A stretch of 64,000 bases of DNA, taken from NCBI RefSeq assembly GCF_021602345.1, contig NZ_BQID01000004.1:310001-374000 (forward strand), given 5' to 3'. This document shows, piece after piece, positions 1 through 14,979 of this stretch (positions are counted from its first letter, which is position 1; the number at the start of each line of letters is the position of its first letter). The stretch comes from Pseudomonas pharyngis (GTDB taxonomy: Bacteria; Pseudomonadota; Gammaproteobacteria; Pseudomonadales; Pseudomonadaceae). A program made the position numbers and the translations under genes. The notes below the pieces were generated by a model. That model did not search any database, was not told the origin of the DNA, and worked only from the letters and a program-made list of their open reading frames with translations.

Positions 1-361
1 TCAGGGCTCTGCGAAGGTTCAAAGCCGTCCGGGCGCAATAACAGTGTTCAGTCTGGTGTTTCCCGTGATGACGCCAAAAAAACCTTAAGGCCTCCGCTAC
101 TTTGTGCGTTGTTTTCTCAAGCTCCATCGGAAAAATCATCGCACAAGCGCGCCTTAAATCTGCCCGACCTTTCAGTGGGAATTTGCATCGACCTTGCGCT
201 GAAACATCGGACAGAACCAGGAAAAAAAACGCTGCCGAAAGTAACGCCCTATCATTTCATCGCCCGTTGCCATGTGCCTCTTCCCCTTTTAAATCAAGCC
301 AATCCACTGACCCTGACGCGTCAACTCACCTTTTATCAGTACGTGTTTCGACACACGAAAA
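1..361. other. Intergenic DNA, no gene recognised
   Basis: No reading frame here has a recognisable domain, a good ribosome binding site or an expected composition. The overlapping frames between about 100 and 416 look like chance. The stretch is less GC-rich than the coding regions and probably holds the end of an upstream intergenic region. I see no tRNA, REP element or clear terminator in it. Confidence 0.5.
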
Positions 362-375
362 TTCCGCGCGCGGAA
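362..375. promoter_or_regulatory. Perfect palindrome TTCCGCGCGCGGAA, possible operator
   Basis: A perfect 14-bp palindrome ends 14 bp before the -35 hexamer of the putative promoter at 390-419. The position would suit a dimeric regulator acting on the leader ORF and hydrolase. No regulator gene for it is identifiable nearby, so the role is inferred from position only. Confidence 0.35.
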
Positions 376-389
376 ACATCCGCACATTT

Positions 390-419
390 TTGACCCCGTT
401 ATTGCCGCAGGCCTAGATT
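390..419 (+). promoter_or_regulatory. Putative sigma-70 promoter of leader ORF and hydrolase
   Basis: TTGACC at 390-395 and TAGATT at 414-419 are separated by 18 bp, a reasonable sigma-70 arrangement. The predicted start near 426 leaves about 45 nt before the leader ATG at 471. This is inferred from consensus only. Confidence 0.4.
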
Positions 420-470
420 CGGTTCGTGCTTCAACTCGCTCACCCACAGAACCGTCAGGGGGAACACCTA

Positions 471-542
471 ATGAGCTACGTCAGCGACATGAAGACTGCG
501 CGTCATGCACCTCAAAGTCTCCAGACTGCGCAACCGGCATGA
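471..542 (+). CDS. Short leader ORF (23 aa) coupled to the hydrolase gene
   Basis: This 23-codon frame starts with ATG 14 bp after the beginning of a strong purine-rich ribosome binding site (AGGGGGAA). Its TGA stop overlaps the ATG of the following hydrolase in an ATGA arrangement. The predicted peptide begins MSYVSDMKTARHAPQ and is rich in Ala, Gln and Ser. It has no membrane segment and no Glu-x3-Tyr pair as in PqqA. I do not recognise a family. The good ribosome site belongs to this ORF rather than to the hydrolase, so the most economical reading is translational coupling. It could also be a small functional peptide, or simply the true upstream start region of the operon. Confidence 0.4.
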   Translation: MSYVSDMKTARHAPQSLQTAQPA

Positions 543-1417
543 CCTTCTCCCTGCACAGCCGAGGTTATTACCCGACCGGCGACGGCCATCAACTCTATTG
601 GGAACGCCATGGTGTTCCGGGACACGAACCGGTGTTTTTCCTCCATGGCGGCCCCGGCGGACGTATCAGCCGTCACCATTTGCAGTTCTTCGACCCGGGC
701 CGGTTCGACATCATCCTGTTCGACCAGCGGGGTTGCGGACGTTCAACGCCTCACGGCGAGCTGCGGGACAACACCACCGGACAGTGTGTCGAAGACATCG
801 ATGCCCTGCGCCAGCATTTCGGCTTCGAAAAAATCAGCGTGCTGGGCGTGTCATGGGGTAGCTGGCTGGCGATTCAGTACCAACAGCGATATCCGCAGCA
901 CCTGCTGAAAACCACGCTGGTTTCGTTATTCGTGCCGTTTGCCGCCAATGTCCGGGCCTACGATCAGGCACTCAATGACGGGTTGGCACAATCGCCTCAA
1001 ACGTCGTCAGGCCATCGCGCGAAGGACATCTACCGGATCCTCGGCGAAGGCTGTCCATCGCAGCAACACCGCGCCGCCATCGAATGGTTGAACGCTGTTC
1101 TACGTCGCACAGGGCAGACGATTTGCCGCGCCACACTGGAGCGCTTCGTCGATCAGGAAGCGGTGCTCGCGATCCGCCTCGAACTGCATTACCACCTGCA
1201 CAACTATTTCTTCACACCAAAGGACGAATACCTGACCCTCGACGACAACACCCTGCTGATCCAGGGCATCCGCGACACCCATGGCATGGCCAGCGTGCGC
1301 TGGCTCAGGCAACGCATGAACATTCACTGCCGGCTGCTGCACGCCGGGCACAACGCCTTTGAAAACGCCCTCCTCAAAGCGGTGCGTCGGGCGGTGAAAC
1401 GTGAAATCGAGGGCTAA
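539..1417 (+). CDS. Proline iminopeptidase-like alpha/beta hydrolase
   Basis: The protein (292 aa) is an alpha/beta-hydrolase of the prolyl aminopeptidase type (family S33), which removes N-terminal proline from small peptides. Family landmarks are visible: HGGPGG (oxyanion region, about residues 36-41), DQRGCGRS, the nucleophile elbow GVSWGS with Ser105, and a C-terminal HAGHNAF with likely catalytic His271. It is somewhat shorter than typical iminopeptidases (310-320 aa). The usual GRYD..CP segment near the acid residue is replaced by GIRDTHGM, so substrate range may differ. There is no signal peptide, so it is cytoplasmic. Translation is probably coupled to the 23-codon ORF upstream. It converges on the ABC transporter operon and shares the hairpin at 1422-1443 as a boundary. 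The hydrolase fold is certain; the exact substrate is not. Confidence 0.8.
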   Translation: MTFSLHSRGYYPTGDGHQLYWERHGVPGHEPVFFLHGGPGGRISRHHLQFFDPGRFDIILFDQRGCGRSTPHGELRDNTTGQCVEDIDALRQHFGFEKISVLGVSWGSWLAIQYQQRYPQHLLKTTLVSLFVPFAANVRAYDQALNDGLAQSPQTSSGHRAKDIYRILGEGCPSQQHRAAIEWLNAVLRRTGQTICRATLERFVDQEAVLAIRLELHYHLHNYFFTPKDEYLTLDDNTLLIQGIRDTHGMASVRWLRQRMNIHCRLLHAGHNAFENALLKAVRRAVKREIEG

Positions 1418-1421
1418 AAAA

Positions 1422-1443
1422 AACGGCACCCGAAGGTGCCGTT
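1422..1443 (-). terminator. Intrinsic terminator of the ABC transporter operon
   Basis: A 9-bp perfect stem (AACGGCACC and its complement) closes a four-base loop. Read on the minus strand it is followed by a run of eight T, the classical Rho-independent form, just past the stop of the substrate-binding protein gene. On the plus strand no T-run follows, so it works best for the minus-strand operon. Confidence 0.85.
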
Positions 1444-1460
1444 CCGTCCCGCAAAGGCGC

Positions 1461-3203
<1,743 letters not shown>

Positions 3204-3250
3204 AGAGACCTCCTGTTAGGTTTTCGGAGCAAGATTGCCGAGCGATTCGA

Positions 3251-3526
3251 CTAGCCCCAACGCATCACAGCCAACAGCCACACCAGGGACAACGCGGACG
3301 CTACCCAGATGCTCCAGTCGGTCACGCCGATTACCAGCAGATGCAGGTAGGCGCTGCCGAGAAGACCGATGAACAAACGATCGCCACGGGTGGTGGCAAT
3401 CGGCAGAAACCCTCGCCGCAAGATGCTCGGCGAGCGCAATTCCCAGGTGGTCATGCCCACCAGGATCAAACCAATCACGATGAAAAACGCCGCCGTCGGG
3501 ACGGTCCAGCTCATCCATTCCATCAT
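3251..3526 (-). CDS. glpU: Small inner-membrane protein of the glycerol-type ABC system (DUF2160-like, GlpU-like)
   Basis: This 91-aa protein has about three hydrophobic segments (roughly residues 8-26, 50-68 and 70-88) and no catalytic motif. Proteins of this type lie between permease and binding-protein genes in GlpSTPQUV-type operons; their role is unknown, perhaps assembly or stability of the transporter. The start at 3526 is chosen because GAGGAAC lies just upstream; an ATG nine codons earlier has no good ribosome site and would overlap the permease gene. Confidence 0.65.
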   Translation of the reverse strand: MMEWMSWTVPTAAFFIVIGLILVGMTTWELRSPSILRRGFLPIATTRGDRLFIGLLGSAYLHLLVIGVTDWSIWVASALSLVWLLAVMRWG

Positions 3527-3533
3527 CAGTTCC

Positions 3534-4334
<801 letters not shown>

Positions 4335-4343
4335 GGCCGGGCC

Positions 4344-6318
<1,975 letters not shown>

Positions 6319-6319
<1 letters not shown>

Positions 6320-7413
6320 CAGGCAACCCTCGCGACGCGCCGGCCCGGTGCCTGCACCAGACGGCCCTGCGCATCGAACACAAACAGTTTATGGGTCGGG
6401 ATATAGATGCGGATCGGCGCATCGACGTCGTATTCGTGAACCCCCGGCAAATGCAGCACCAGCAGGAAATGCTCGTTGCGCACGTGCAGGAAGGTTTCCG
6501 AACCGCTGATTTCCGCCACCTCGACGGTCACCGCCAGTTCCAGGTCGTCGTCGTTGCTCGGCACCAGCGAGATGTGGCTCGGGCGCACGCCAAAACGGAA
6601 CTCGCCCTCGCCCACCGGCCGCAGGTCGACATTCAACGGGAAGTGCACGAAGTTGGCGAAACTCACTTCGTTACCGGCGATACGCCCCGGCATCAGGTTG
6701 ATCGGCGGCTCGGAGAACAATTCAGCCGCCAGCACCGTTTGCGGCTGGTGATAGACCTCGGTCGACGGGCCGCTCTGGATCACCCGGCCCTCGTGCAGAA
6801 TGGTGGTGGTGCCGCCCAGCGCCAGCGCTTCGTTGGGCTCGGTGGTGGCGTAGATGGCGATGGTGTGGCGCGCCTTGAACAGCTCGCGCATTTCCTGGCG
6901 CAGCTCTTCGCGCAGTTTGTAATCGAGGTTGACCAGCGGCTCGTCGAACAGGATCAGCTCGGCATCCTTGACCAGCGCCCGGGCCATGGCCGTGCGCTGT
7001 TGCTGGCCGCCGGACAGTTCCAGCGGATAGCGCTTGAGAAACTTCTCGATGCGCAGCATCTTCGCGGTTTCCTGCACCTTGCTCTGGATCTGCTCGTTGG
7101 AGATCCCGGCCTGGCGCAGCGGCGAGGCGATGTTCTCGAACACCGTCATGGTCGGGTAATTGATGAACTGCTGGTAGACCATCGACACGTTGCGCAAACG
7201 CACCGGGCGCTGGGTGACGTCGACGCCGTTCATCAGGATGCGGCCGCTGTCGGGCTTGTCCAGACCGGCCATCAGGCGCATCAGACTGGTCTTGCCGGAC
7301 AGCGTGCGCCCGAGCAAAACGTTGAAGGATCCAGGTTCGAATTTCAGGCTCGCATCGTCGATCCAGGTCTGGCCCTCGACGGTACGGCAGACGTGCTCCA
7401 GGGTGAGTGACAT
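6319..7413 (-). CDS. glpS: ABC transporter ATPase lacking the H-switch histidine (GlpS-like)
   Basis: First gene of the operon, encoding a 364-aa ATPase of the MalK type with a C-terminal TOBE region. Walker A is GRTLSGKT (35-42), the signature LSGGQQQR (133-140) is perfect, and Walker B is LILFDEP. The H-switch position reads YATTEP instead of YVTHDQ, with Thr191 replacing His. Together with the degenerate signature of its partner, this leaves one complete ATP site and one crippled site in the heterodimer. It lies about 34 bp below the predicted start of the sigma-54 promoter at 7458-7473. Confidence 0.85.
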
Positions 7414-7457
7414 GGCTCGGCCTTTTTATTATTGGAGTCAAGCGACCTGTCCTGCAG

Positions 7458-7473
7458 AGCGACATTCGTGCCA
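7458..7473 (-). promoter_or_regulatory. Sigma-54 promoter of the ABC transporter operon
   Basis: On the minus strand the sequence TGGCACGAATGTCGCT matches the sigma-54 consensus TGGCACGnnnnTTGCW at all but one fixed position. GG (-24) and GC (-12) are separated by exactly 10 bp. Predicted transcription starts near 7447, leaving a leader of about 34 nt before the first ATPase gene. The divergent sigma-54-dependent activator at 7685 is the obvious partner. Confidence 0.85.
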
Positions 7474-7537
7474 GAAACGGCAAGCTGTTGATTTACCGTT
7501 AGATTCGCTGAAAGCCACGCAAACCGTGGTTCGTAGC

Positions 7538-7607
7538 TGAACACAAGTGAACAGTTGCTACTGAACAATTGAACAGTTTGGCGATTGACAATGAACAATA
7601 GTGAACA
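7538..7607. promoter_or_regulatory. Six-copy TGAACA array, probable activator binding region
   Basis: TGAACA occurs six times in the same orientation at 7538, 7548, 7562, 7570, 7592 and 7602, with start-to-start spacings of 10, 14, 8, 22 and 10 bp. The array lies about 65-150 bp upstream of the sigma-54 promoter, the normal distance for an enhancer bound by a sigma-54 activator. A near-copy TTGACA is at 7585. Assigning it to the product of 7685-9550 is inference. Confidence 0.6.
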
Positions 7608-7627
7608 ACACTCTATGGATGCTTTTT

Positions 7628-7642
7628 GCTCGTTGAACGAGC
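7628..7642. promoter_or_regulatory. Inverted repeat GCTCGTT-G-AACGAGC upstream of the activator gene
   Basis: A perfect 7-bp inverted repeat with a one-base centre, 43 bp before the activator ATG. It could be an autoregulatory site of the activator or a structure in its leader. No second copy is visible near the ABC promoter. Confidence 0.35.
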
Positions 7643-7684
7643 CATAACAAAAACAACAAAGCACCCTTCAGAGACTGCCAAATC

Positions 7685-9550
7685 ATGGCCGCACCTGCCC
7701 CGCCGCTGTCCCACGACGCCCTCGTCCAGAGTTCCTGGCAACGTTGCCGCGCGTTCGGTCTGGATCACCAAAGCGCCCCGGCCTTTGATCAGTTGCCCGC
7801 CGCCGGCATCGCGCATCTGCTCGACAGCCATCACGCACTGGTGCAGACCACCCACCAGGAAGTCTTGCCCTACTACGAAAACATCCTCAGCAATTCCAAC
7901 TGCCTGATCATGCTCGCCGACAATCAGGGCCAGGTGCTGACCTCGTGGGGCACGCAACGCTTTATCGAGCCGAGTCTGGCGCGGGGTTTTCAACCGGGAG
8001 CGAGTTGGATCGAACGCGCCAGCGGCACCAACGCCATCGGCACGGCGCTGGCCTGCGAGCAGGCGGTGCACATCGAACACGATGAACACTTTCTCAAGGC
8101 CAACCGCTTCATGACCGGTTCCGCCGCGCCGATTTTCGATGCCGAGCGCAAGGTCATCGCCGTGCTCGATGTGTCCAGCGACAGCTATCTGCCACCGTCG
8201 CACACCCTCGGCATGGTCAAGATGATGAGCCAGACCGTAGAAAACCGGCTGATCCTCAACCTGTTCCATGGCCAGCACTTTCAACTGACCTTCAACACGG
8301 GGTTGAACAACCTCGACAGCCAGTGGGCCGGGCTGTTGATCTTTGATGAGAGCGGTCAGGTGCTGTCGGCCAACCGTCGGGCCGACAATCTGTTGGGTGT
8401 GCGCTTGTCGCGGGTCAGCGTTGAGAGCCTGTTCAAGGTGTCGTTGCTGGAGTTGATCAATCAGCCGGACGGTTTGCCGTTCGCCTTGCAGACTTCCGGG
8501 CGCAATCGCTTCCAGTGTTTGTTGAAACGGCCTAAACAGGCGCCGGTTCAGGCGCGAGTCTTCAATGAAACAAGAACCGCTGAAACCAGAACCGCCGAAC
8601 CGAAAGTCGCCGCACCCACGGCCATCAGCCTGAGCACCTTGCACTTCGGCGACAGCCGCGTGGAAAAAGCCGTGCGCCAGGCCGAACGCTTGCTGGAAAA
8701 GGACATCCCGCTGCTGATTCACGGGGAAACCGGGGTCGGCAAGGAAGTCTTCGTCAAGGCCCTGCACCAGGCCAGCTCCCGCAGCAAACAGGCGTTCATT
8801 GCCGTCAACTGCGCGGCGATCCCCGCCGAACTGGTGGAGTCAGAGTTGTTCGGCTACGAGAAAGGCGCGTTCACCGGCGCCAACCAAAAAGGCAGCATTG
8901 GCCTGATCCGCAAGGCCGACAAAGGCACGCTGTTCCTCGATGAAATCGGCGACATGCCACTGCCGACTCAGGCCCGGCTGTTGCGGGTGTTGCAGGAGCG
9001 CTGCGTGCAACCGGTGGGCAGCAGCGAGCTGTTCCCGGTGGATCTGCGGATCATTTCCGCCACCAACCGTTCGCTCAGGGAACAGGTGCAACTGGGGCGC
9101 TTTCGCGAGGATTTGTACTACCGCATCGGCGGCCTGACCTTGGAACTACCTCCGCTTCGCGAGCGCAGCGACAAGCAAGCGCTGTTCAAACGCCTGTGGG
9201 AACAACATCGCGAGCCGTCGCAGTGGGCGGGATTGAGTCGCGAGGTGCTGGAACTGTTCGAACGGCACCCGTGGCCGGGCAATCTGCGCCAGGTCAGCAG
9301 CGTGATGCAGGTGGCGCTGGCAATGGCCGAGGAACAACCGATCCGGCCCGAGCATTTGCCGGACGACTTCTTCGTCGATCTGGAGATGGAGCCAGTGGAA
9401 GTAGCAGAACCGTTGGGCATCGACCTGAACGATGCCGAGGCGCTGAACCGGGAGTTGCAACTGGCCGGCGGGAATATTTCCCACCTGGCTCGGCGATTGG
9501 GGGTGAGCCGCAATACGCTGTACAAGCGATTGCGGCAGCTTGAAAGCTGA
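7685..9550 (+). CDS. Sigma-54-dependent activator, AcoR family (GAF-AAA-Fis HTH)
   Basis: This 621-aa enhancer-binding protein has an N-terminal GAF-like sensor (about residues 60-200), a linker, an AAA+ domain and a C-terminal Fis-type helix-turn-helix (about 580-618, ending NISHLARRLGVSRNTLYKRL). In the AAA+ domain Walker A is GETGVGKE, Walker B is LFLDEIGD, and the sigma-54 contact loop GAFTGA is intact, so it should be fully competent for open-complex formation. It is divergent from the ABC operon, whose promoter has a sigma-54 signature and an upstream TGAACA array. It most likely activates that operon in response to the transported polyol or a derived aldehyde/ketone; the effector is not visible from sequence. 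A similar activator-transporter pairing occurs in other pseudomonads. Confidence 0.85.
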   Translation: MAAPAPPLSHDALVQSSWQRCRAFGLDHQSAPAFDQLPAAGIAHLLDSHHALVQTTHQEVLPYYENILSNSNCLIMLADNQGQVLTSWGTQRFIEPSLARGFQPGASWIERASGTNAIGTALACEQAVHIEHDEHFLKANRFMTGSAAPIFDAERKVIAVLDVSSDSYLPPSHTLGMVKMMSQTVENRLILNLFHGQHFQLTFNTGLNNLDSQWAGLLIFDESGQVLSANRRADNLLGVRLSRVSVESLFKVSLLELINQPDGLPFALQTSGRNRFQCLLKRPKQAPVQARVFNETRTAETRTAEPKVAAPTAISLSTLHFGDSRVEKAVRQAERLLEKDIPLLIHGETGVGKEVFVKALHQASSRSKQAFIAVNCAAIPAELVESELFGYEKGAFTGANQKGSIGLIRKADKGTLFLDEIGDMPLPTQARLLRVLQERCVQPVGSSELFPVDLRIISATNRSLREQVQLGRFREDLYYRIGGLTLELPPLRERSDKQALFKRLWEQHREPSQWAGLSREVLELFERHPWPGNLRQVSSVMQVALAMAEEQPIRPEHLPDDFFVDLEMEPVEVAEPLGIDLNDAEALNRELQLAGGNISHLARRLGVSRNTLYKRLRQLES

Positions 9551-9566
9551 GCGCCCCCATAGCGGG

Positions 9567-10778
9567 TCAGGCCGAAATTGCTGGTTCAACAGGCGCAGCC
9601 GATGCGGCCGCCAACGTCCGCAGGCCCATCAGCACCACGACCATCATCATCAGACCTGCAGCAATCGCGACCGCGAACCCTGCACGTGCACCGAAAGCAT
9701 CAATCACCAGCCCCGCCAGCATGCCGCCGAGCGCCACGCCGATGCTGATCCCGGTGGTCATCCACGTCAGGCCTTCGGTCATCCTCGCTGCAGGGATGAT
9801 GATTGTTCCCAGCTTCATGACCACCACCATGGTCGGCGCGAACGAGATGCCGGCGATAAACAGTATCGCGGTAAGGACATAAACGTCCGGTGAGAAAATC
9901 GGCAATACGCCGGTGACTGCCGTGACCAGGATCCCGATAAAGAACTGCTTTTCAATCGCCAGCGAAACCCGCAACGCGCCGAAGGTCAGGCCCGCCACCA
10001 GCGAGCCGAACGCATAGGCGGCGAGGATGAAGGTGGCGGACGCTGGCCAGCCCTGGGCATTGGCGAAGGCCACAACGGCGACATCGATCGATCCGCCAAT
10101 GGCGCCCATCGCCAGCAGTGCCAGGACAATGGTGCGAACGCCGGGAATCAGCAGGGTCGAACCACTGTTTTTCCGGTTACCCGCCACGACTTTCGGTTCG
10201 GTCTGACGCTGCATGAGAAACGCCGTCACGCCGACGGCCAGCAACCCCACCGCCACCAGCGGCCCGGCTTCCGCGAAGAAACTCACGCTCAAACCGATCG
10301 CCAGTGGCGGGCCGATGATATAAGCCAGTTCGGTGAGGACCGTGTCCAGCGAGAACGCGGTGTGCAGTTGCGGCTTGCCACGAAACAATTGCGTCCAGCG
10401 TGCGCGGATCATGGACGGCATGCTCGGCATCGTCCCCGCCAGTGCCGCCAGCACAAAAAACAGCGCAGCGGGCGCCCTCAGGTGCACGGCAACAATCAGC
10501 GCCAGCAACATGACGATGCTGAACGCCGTGACGACGGGCAGCACGCGACTCTGGCCACGCCGATCAACCTGTTTCGAGATGCGCGGGCCGAGCAGCGCAT
10601 TGGCCAGGGTAAACGTACCGGCGACTGCGCCGGCCAACCAGTAAACGCCGGTCTGCTGCACCAGCATGGTGATGATGCCGATGCCGATCATTGCCTGTGG
10701 CAGTCGGGCAATAGAGCTCGCGAGGATCAGCCCGGTGGCGCCGGGTGTCGATACCAACTCGCGATAGTGATTAGCCAT
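9567..10778 (-). CDS. MFS transporter
   Basis: This 403-aa protein has about twelve hydrophobic segments in two halves separated by a charged central loop (RQTEPKVVAGNRKNSG, about residues 191-206), typical of the major facilitator superfamily. A motif-A-like segment (GPRISKQVDRRGQSR) follows the second segment. It is a single-gene unit convergent with the sigma-54 activator. The substrate cannot be deduced; it may export drugs or metabolites. No ribosome-level or regulatory oddity is visible. Confidence 0.75.
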   Translation of the reverse strand: MANHYRELVSTPGATGLILASSIARLPQAMIGIGIITMLVQQTGVYWLAGAVAGTFTLANALLGPRISKQVDRRGQSRVLPVVTAFSIVMLLALIVAVHLRAPAALFFVLAALAGTMPSMPSMIRARWTQLFRGKPQLHTAFSLDTVLTELAYIIGPPLAIGLSVSFFAEAGPLVAVGLLAVGVTAFLMQRQTEPKVVAGNRKNSGSTLLIPGVRTIVLALLAMGAIGGSIDVAVVAFANAQGWPASATFILAAYAFGSLVAGLTFGALRVSLAIEKQFFIGILVTAVTGVLPIFSPDVYVLTAILFIAGISFAPTMVVVMKLGTIIIPAARMTEGLTWMTTGISIGVALGGMLAGLVIDAFGARAGFAVAIAAGLMMMVVVLMGLRTLAAASAAPVEPAISA

Positions 10779-10864
10779 GATTCCTCCATTCCATAAACGT
10801 CGCCGATCAGCATCCGGCTGAGCGCGTTGCGGACATCAAGACCTACGCGAACGTCAAAAGCAAT

Positions 10865-11055
10865 CCCTCACCCCAGCCCTCCCGAAACGTCGGACCGCCC
10901 GGAGGGAGAGGGAGCTGACCGAGGTGTCTGGCGTTCTACATCGACCTGAGAGATTGCGTCGATTATGGATTCGGAGAAAACCTTTCAGGTCGGCGTATTT
11001 CTTGAATATCCCCCATTCAGTCCCCTCTCCCTTTGGGAGAGGGTTAGGGTGAGGG
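10865..11055. repeat. Inverted-repeat intergenic element (copy 1)
   Basis: A 191-bp element bounded by CCCTCACCCCAGCCCTC on the left and its near-complement GAGGGTTAGGGTGAGGG on the right. The left arm contains CGAAACGTCGGACCGCCCGG. The reverse complement of that block occurs in the right arm of the related element at 15734-15907, so the two copies are in opposite orientation or have exchanged arms. There is no ORF inside. It resembles a non-autonomous, MITE-like repeat. Confidence 0.65.
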
Positions 11056-11075
11056 GCTCTTCTCGCAGCCAAACA

Positions 11076-11098
11076 AAAACCCGCACAAGGCGGGTTTT
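11076..11098 (-). terminator. Intrinsic terminator of glnS-cysS
   Basis: A 9-bp stem (AAAACCCGC and complement) with a five-base loop is followed on the minus strand by TGTTT, 21 bp beyond the cysS stop. Confidence 0.75.
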
Positions 11099-11118
11099 GT
11101 TTGCAACAGGCGCAGCAA

Positions 11119-12501
11119 TCAGTCAGCCAGACGCCAGGTCGTGCCGCCCTTGCCGTCTTCCAGCACCACGCCCATGGCGGTGAGCTGGTCCCGGATGCGG
11201 TCGGATTCGGCCCAGTCCTTGACGGCACGTGCCGCCAGACGCGCAGCGATCAGCGCCTCGACTTCGGCGGCATCGACACGCCCTTCGGCGCCGGCCTGCA
11301 GGAAGTCATCGGCTTCGAGCTGCAACACACCCAGCACGCTGGCCAGTTCTTTCAGACGCGCCGCCAGACCGGCCGCTGCATCGAGATCGCTCTCGCGCAG
11401 ACGGTTGATCTCACGGACCATCTCGAACAGCACCGCGCAGGCTTCCGGCGTGCCGAAGTCGTCGTTCATCACCGTGGTGAAACGCTCGACGAACGCTTCA
11501 CCGCCAGCCGGCGCCACGTTCGGCAGGCCTTTCAACGCATGGTAGAAACGCTCCAGTGCGCCCTTGGCGTCCTTGAGGTTGTCTTCAGAATAGTTGATCG
11601 CGCTGCGGTAGTGGCTCGATACCAGCAGGTAACGCACGACTTCCGGGTGGTACTTGTCGAGCACGTCGCGAATGGTGAAGAAGTTGTTCAAGGACTTGGA
11701 CATCTTCTCGCCATTGATACGGATCATGCCGCAATGCATCCACGCGTTGGCGTAGGTCTTGCCGGTGGCCGCTTCGCTCTGGGCGATTTCGTTTTCGTGG
11801 TGCGGGAACTCGAGGTCGCTGCCGCCGCCATGAATGTCGAACGTCTCACCCAGGCAGCAGGTGGACATCACCGAGCACTCGATGTGCCAGCCCGGACGCC
11901 CGGCGCCCCACGGCGATTCCCAGCTCGGCTCGCCCGGCTTGACGCCTTTCCACAGCACGAAGTCCAGCGGATCTTCCTTGGCTTCGTCGACCTCGATCCG
12001 CGCACCGATGCGCAGGTCTTCGATCTTCTTGCGCGAGAGCTTGCCGTAGCCCATGAACTTGCCGACGCGGTAGTACACATCGCCATTGCCCGGGGCGTAG
12101 GCGTAACCCTTGTCGATCAGGGTCTGGATCATCGCGTGCATGCCCGGAATGTGGTCCGTGGCACGCGGCTCCATGTCCGGCTTCTGGATGTTCAGGCGCG
12201 CTTCGTCTTCGTGCATCGCGGCGATCATGCGCTCGGTCAACGCTTCGAACGACTCGCCGTTCTCGTTGGCCCGGTTGATGATCTTGTCGTCGATGTCGGT
12301 GATGTTGCGCACATAGGTCAGGTCATAACCGCTGAACCGCAACCAGCGGGTCACCAGGTCGAACGCGACCATGCTGCGGCCGTGGCCCAGGTGGCAGTAG
12401 TCGTACACGGTCATCCCGCAGACGTACATGCGCACCTTGTTGCCATCCAGCGGCTTGAAGACTTCTTTGCTCTTGGTGAGCGTGTTGTAGATCGTAAGCA
12501 C
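11119..12501 (-). CDS. cysS: Cysteinyl-tRNA synthetase
   Basis: The protein (460 aa, family-normal length) charges tRNA-Cys. The class I signature appears as HLGH in [15 protein letters not shown] (about residues 28-42). Zinc-site residues lie in [26 protein letters not shown], and the KMSKS loop is intact ([10 protein letters not shown]). The start codon is GTG with AAGGAAA eight bases upstream. The gene lies 20 bp below glnS on the same strand and ends before the hairpin at 11076-11098, so glnS and cysS probably form an operon. Confidence 0.97.
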   Translation of the reverse strand: MLTIYNTLTKSKEVFKPLDGNKVRMYVCGMTVYDYCHLGHGRSMVAFDLVTRWLRFSGYDLTYVRNITDIDDKIINRANENGESFEALTERMIAAMHEDEARLNIQKPDMEPRATDHIPGMHAMIQTLIDKGYAYAPGNGDVYYRVGKFMGYGKLSRKKIEDLRIGARIEVDEAKEDPLDFVLWKGVKPGEPSWESPWGAGRPGWHIECSVMSTCCLGETFDIHGGGSDLEFPHHENEIAQSEAATGKTYANAWMHCGMIRINGEKMSKSLNNFFTIRDVLDKYHPEVVRYLLVSSHYRSAINYSEDNLKDAKGALERFYHALKGLPNVAPAGGEAFVERFTTVMNDDFGTPEACAVLFEMVREINRLRESDLDAAAGLAARLKELASVLGVLQLEADDFLQAGAEGRVDAAEVEALIAARLAARAVKDWAESDRIRDQLTAMGVVLEDGKGGTTWRLAD

Positions 12502-12521
12502 GGTGTTTCCTTAAGACTTGA

Positions 12522-14222
<1,701 letters not shown>

Positions 14223-14472
14223 AGGATCCTTGAACGTACAGTGCGCGGCCGGGACACGGGCCTGACAAAACAAAGCGGCTATCATAGCCGATGCTGTCAA
14301 GCCCCTGACAGAGCAGGGCTTAAAAGGAATGCATTTAATCGCCGGGTTTTGAAAAACAGCCTCGAAATTCGCGCCTGTCACGCTAAACTGCGCACCTTGG
14401 CCCTCACGGGCTGAACCGGTACGGGGCCCAAATGTCCCAATACCCACGAATTCCTTATAAAGAGCATCGATC

Positions 14473-14979
14473 ATGACTCAAGTTAAATTGACCACCAACT
14501 TCGGTGACATCGTCATCGAACTGAACGCTGAAAAGGCGCCTCTCACCACCGCCAACTTCATCGAATACGTCAAGAAAGGTCACTACGAGAACGTCGTGTT
14601 CCACCGCGTCATCAAAGGCTTCATGATCCAGGGCGGCGGTTTCGAGCCAGGCATGAAAGAAAAGAAAGACAAGAGCCCGAGCATCCAGAACGAAGCCGAC
14701 AACGGTCTGAAGAACGACAAGTACACCATCGCCATGGCCCGTACCATGGACCCGCATTCGGCTTCGGCGCAGTTCTTCATCAACGCCTCCGACAACAGCT
14801 TCCTGAACCACACCGCCAAGACCGCTCAGGGCTGGGGTTATGCCGTGTTCGGTAAAGTGGTTTCGGGCACCGACGTTGTCGACAAGATCGAAGGCGTTTC
14901 CACCACCTCCAAGGCAGGCCACCAGGACGTACCCGCAGACGACGTGATCATCGAGAAAGCCGAGATCATCGAAGCGTGA
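14473..14979 (+). CDS. ppiB: Peptidyl-prolyl cis-trans isomerase, cyclophilin type (cytoplasmic)
   Basis: This 168-aa cyclophilin assists protein folding by isomerising Xaa-Pro bonds. The active-site set is visible: [17 protein letters not shown] (catalytic Arg in FHRV), [17 protein letters not shown] and the late VDKIEGV. No signal peptide is present, so it is the cytosolic PpiB form. It is divergent from glnS, with about 250 bp between them, and overlaps the next gene by four bases. Confidence 0.95.
   Translation: MTQVKLTTNFGDIVIELNAEKAPLTTANFIEYVKKGHYENVVFHRVIKGFMIQGGGFEPGMKEKKDKSPSIQNEADNGLKNDKYTIAMARTMDPHSASAQFFINASDNSFLNHTAKTAQGWGYAVFGKVVSGTDVVDKIEGVSTTSKAGHQDVPADDVIIEKAEIIEA

Noticed and set aside
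102-416. Open frames of about 100 codons in the first 420 bases
   Set aside because: They overlap each other in different frames, have no ribosome site and no recognisable sequence, and their low-complexity composition looks like chance.
14223-14474. 84-codon N-terminal extension of glnS
   Set aside because: It would overlap ppiB and its promoter region, and the internal ATG at 14222 has a good ribosome site and matches the family N-terminus.
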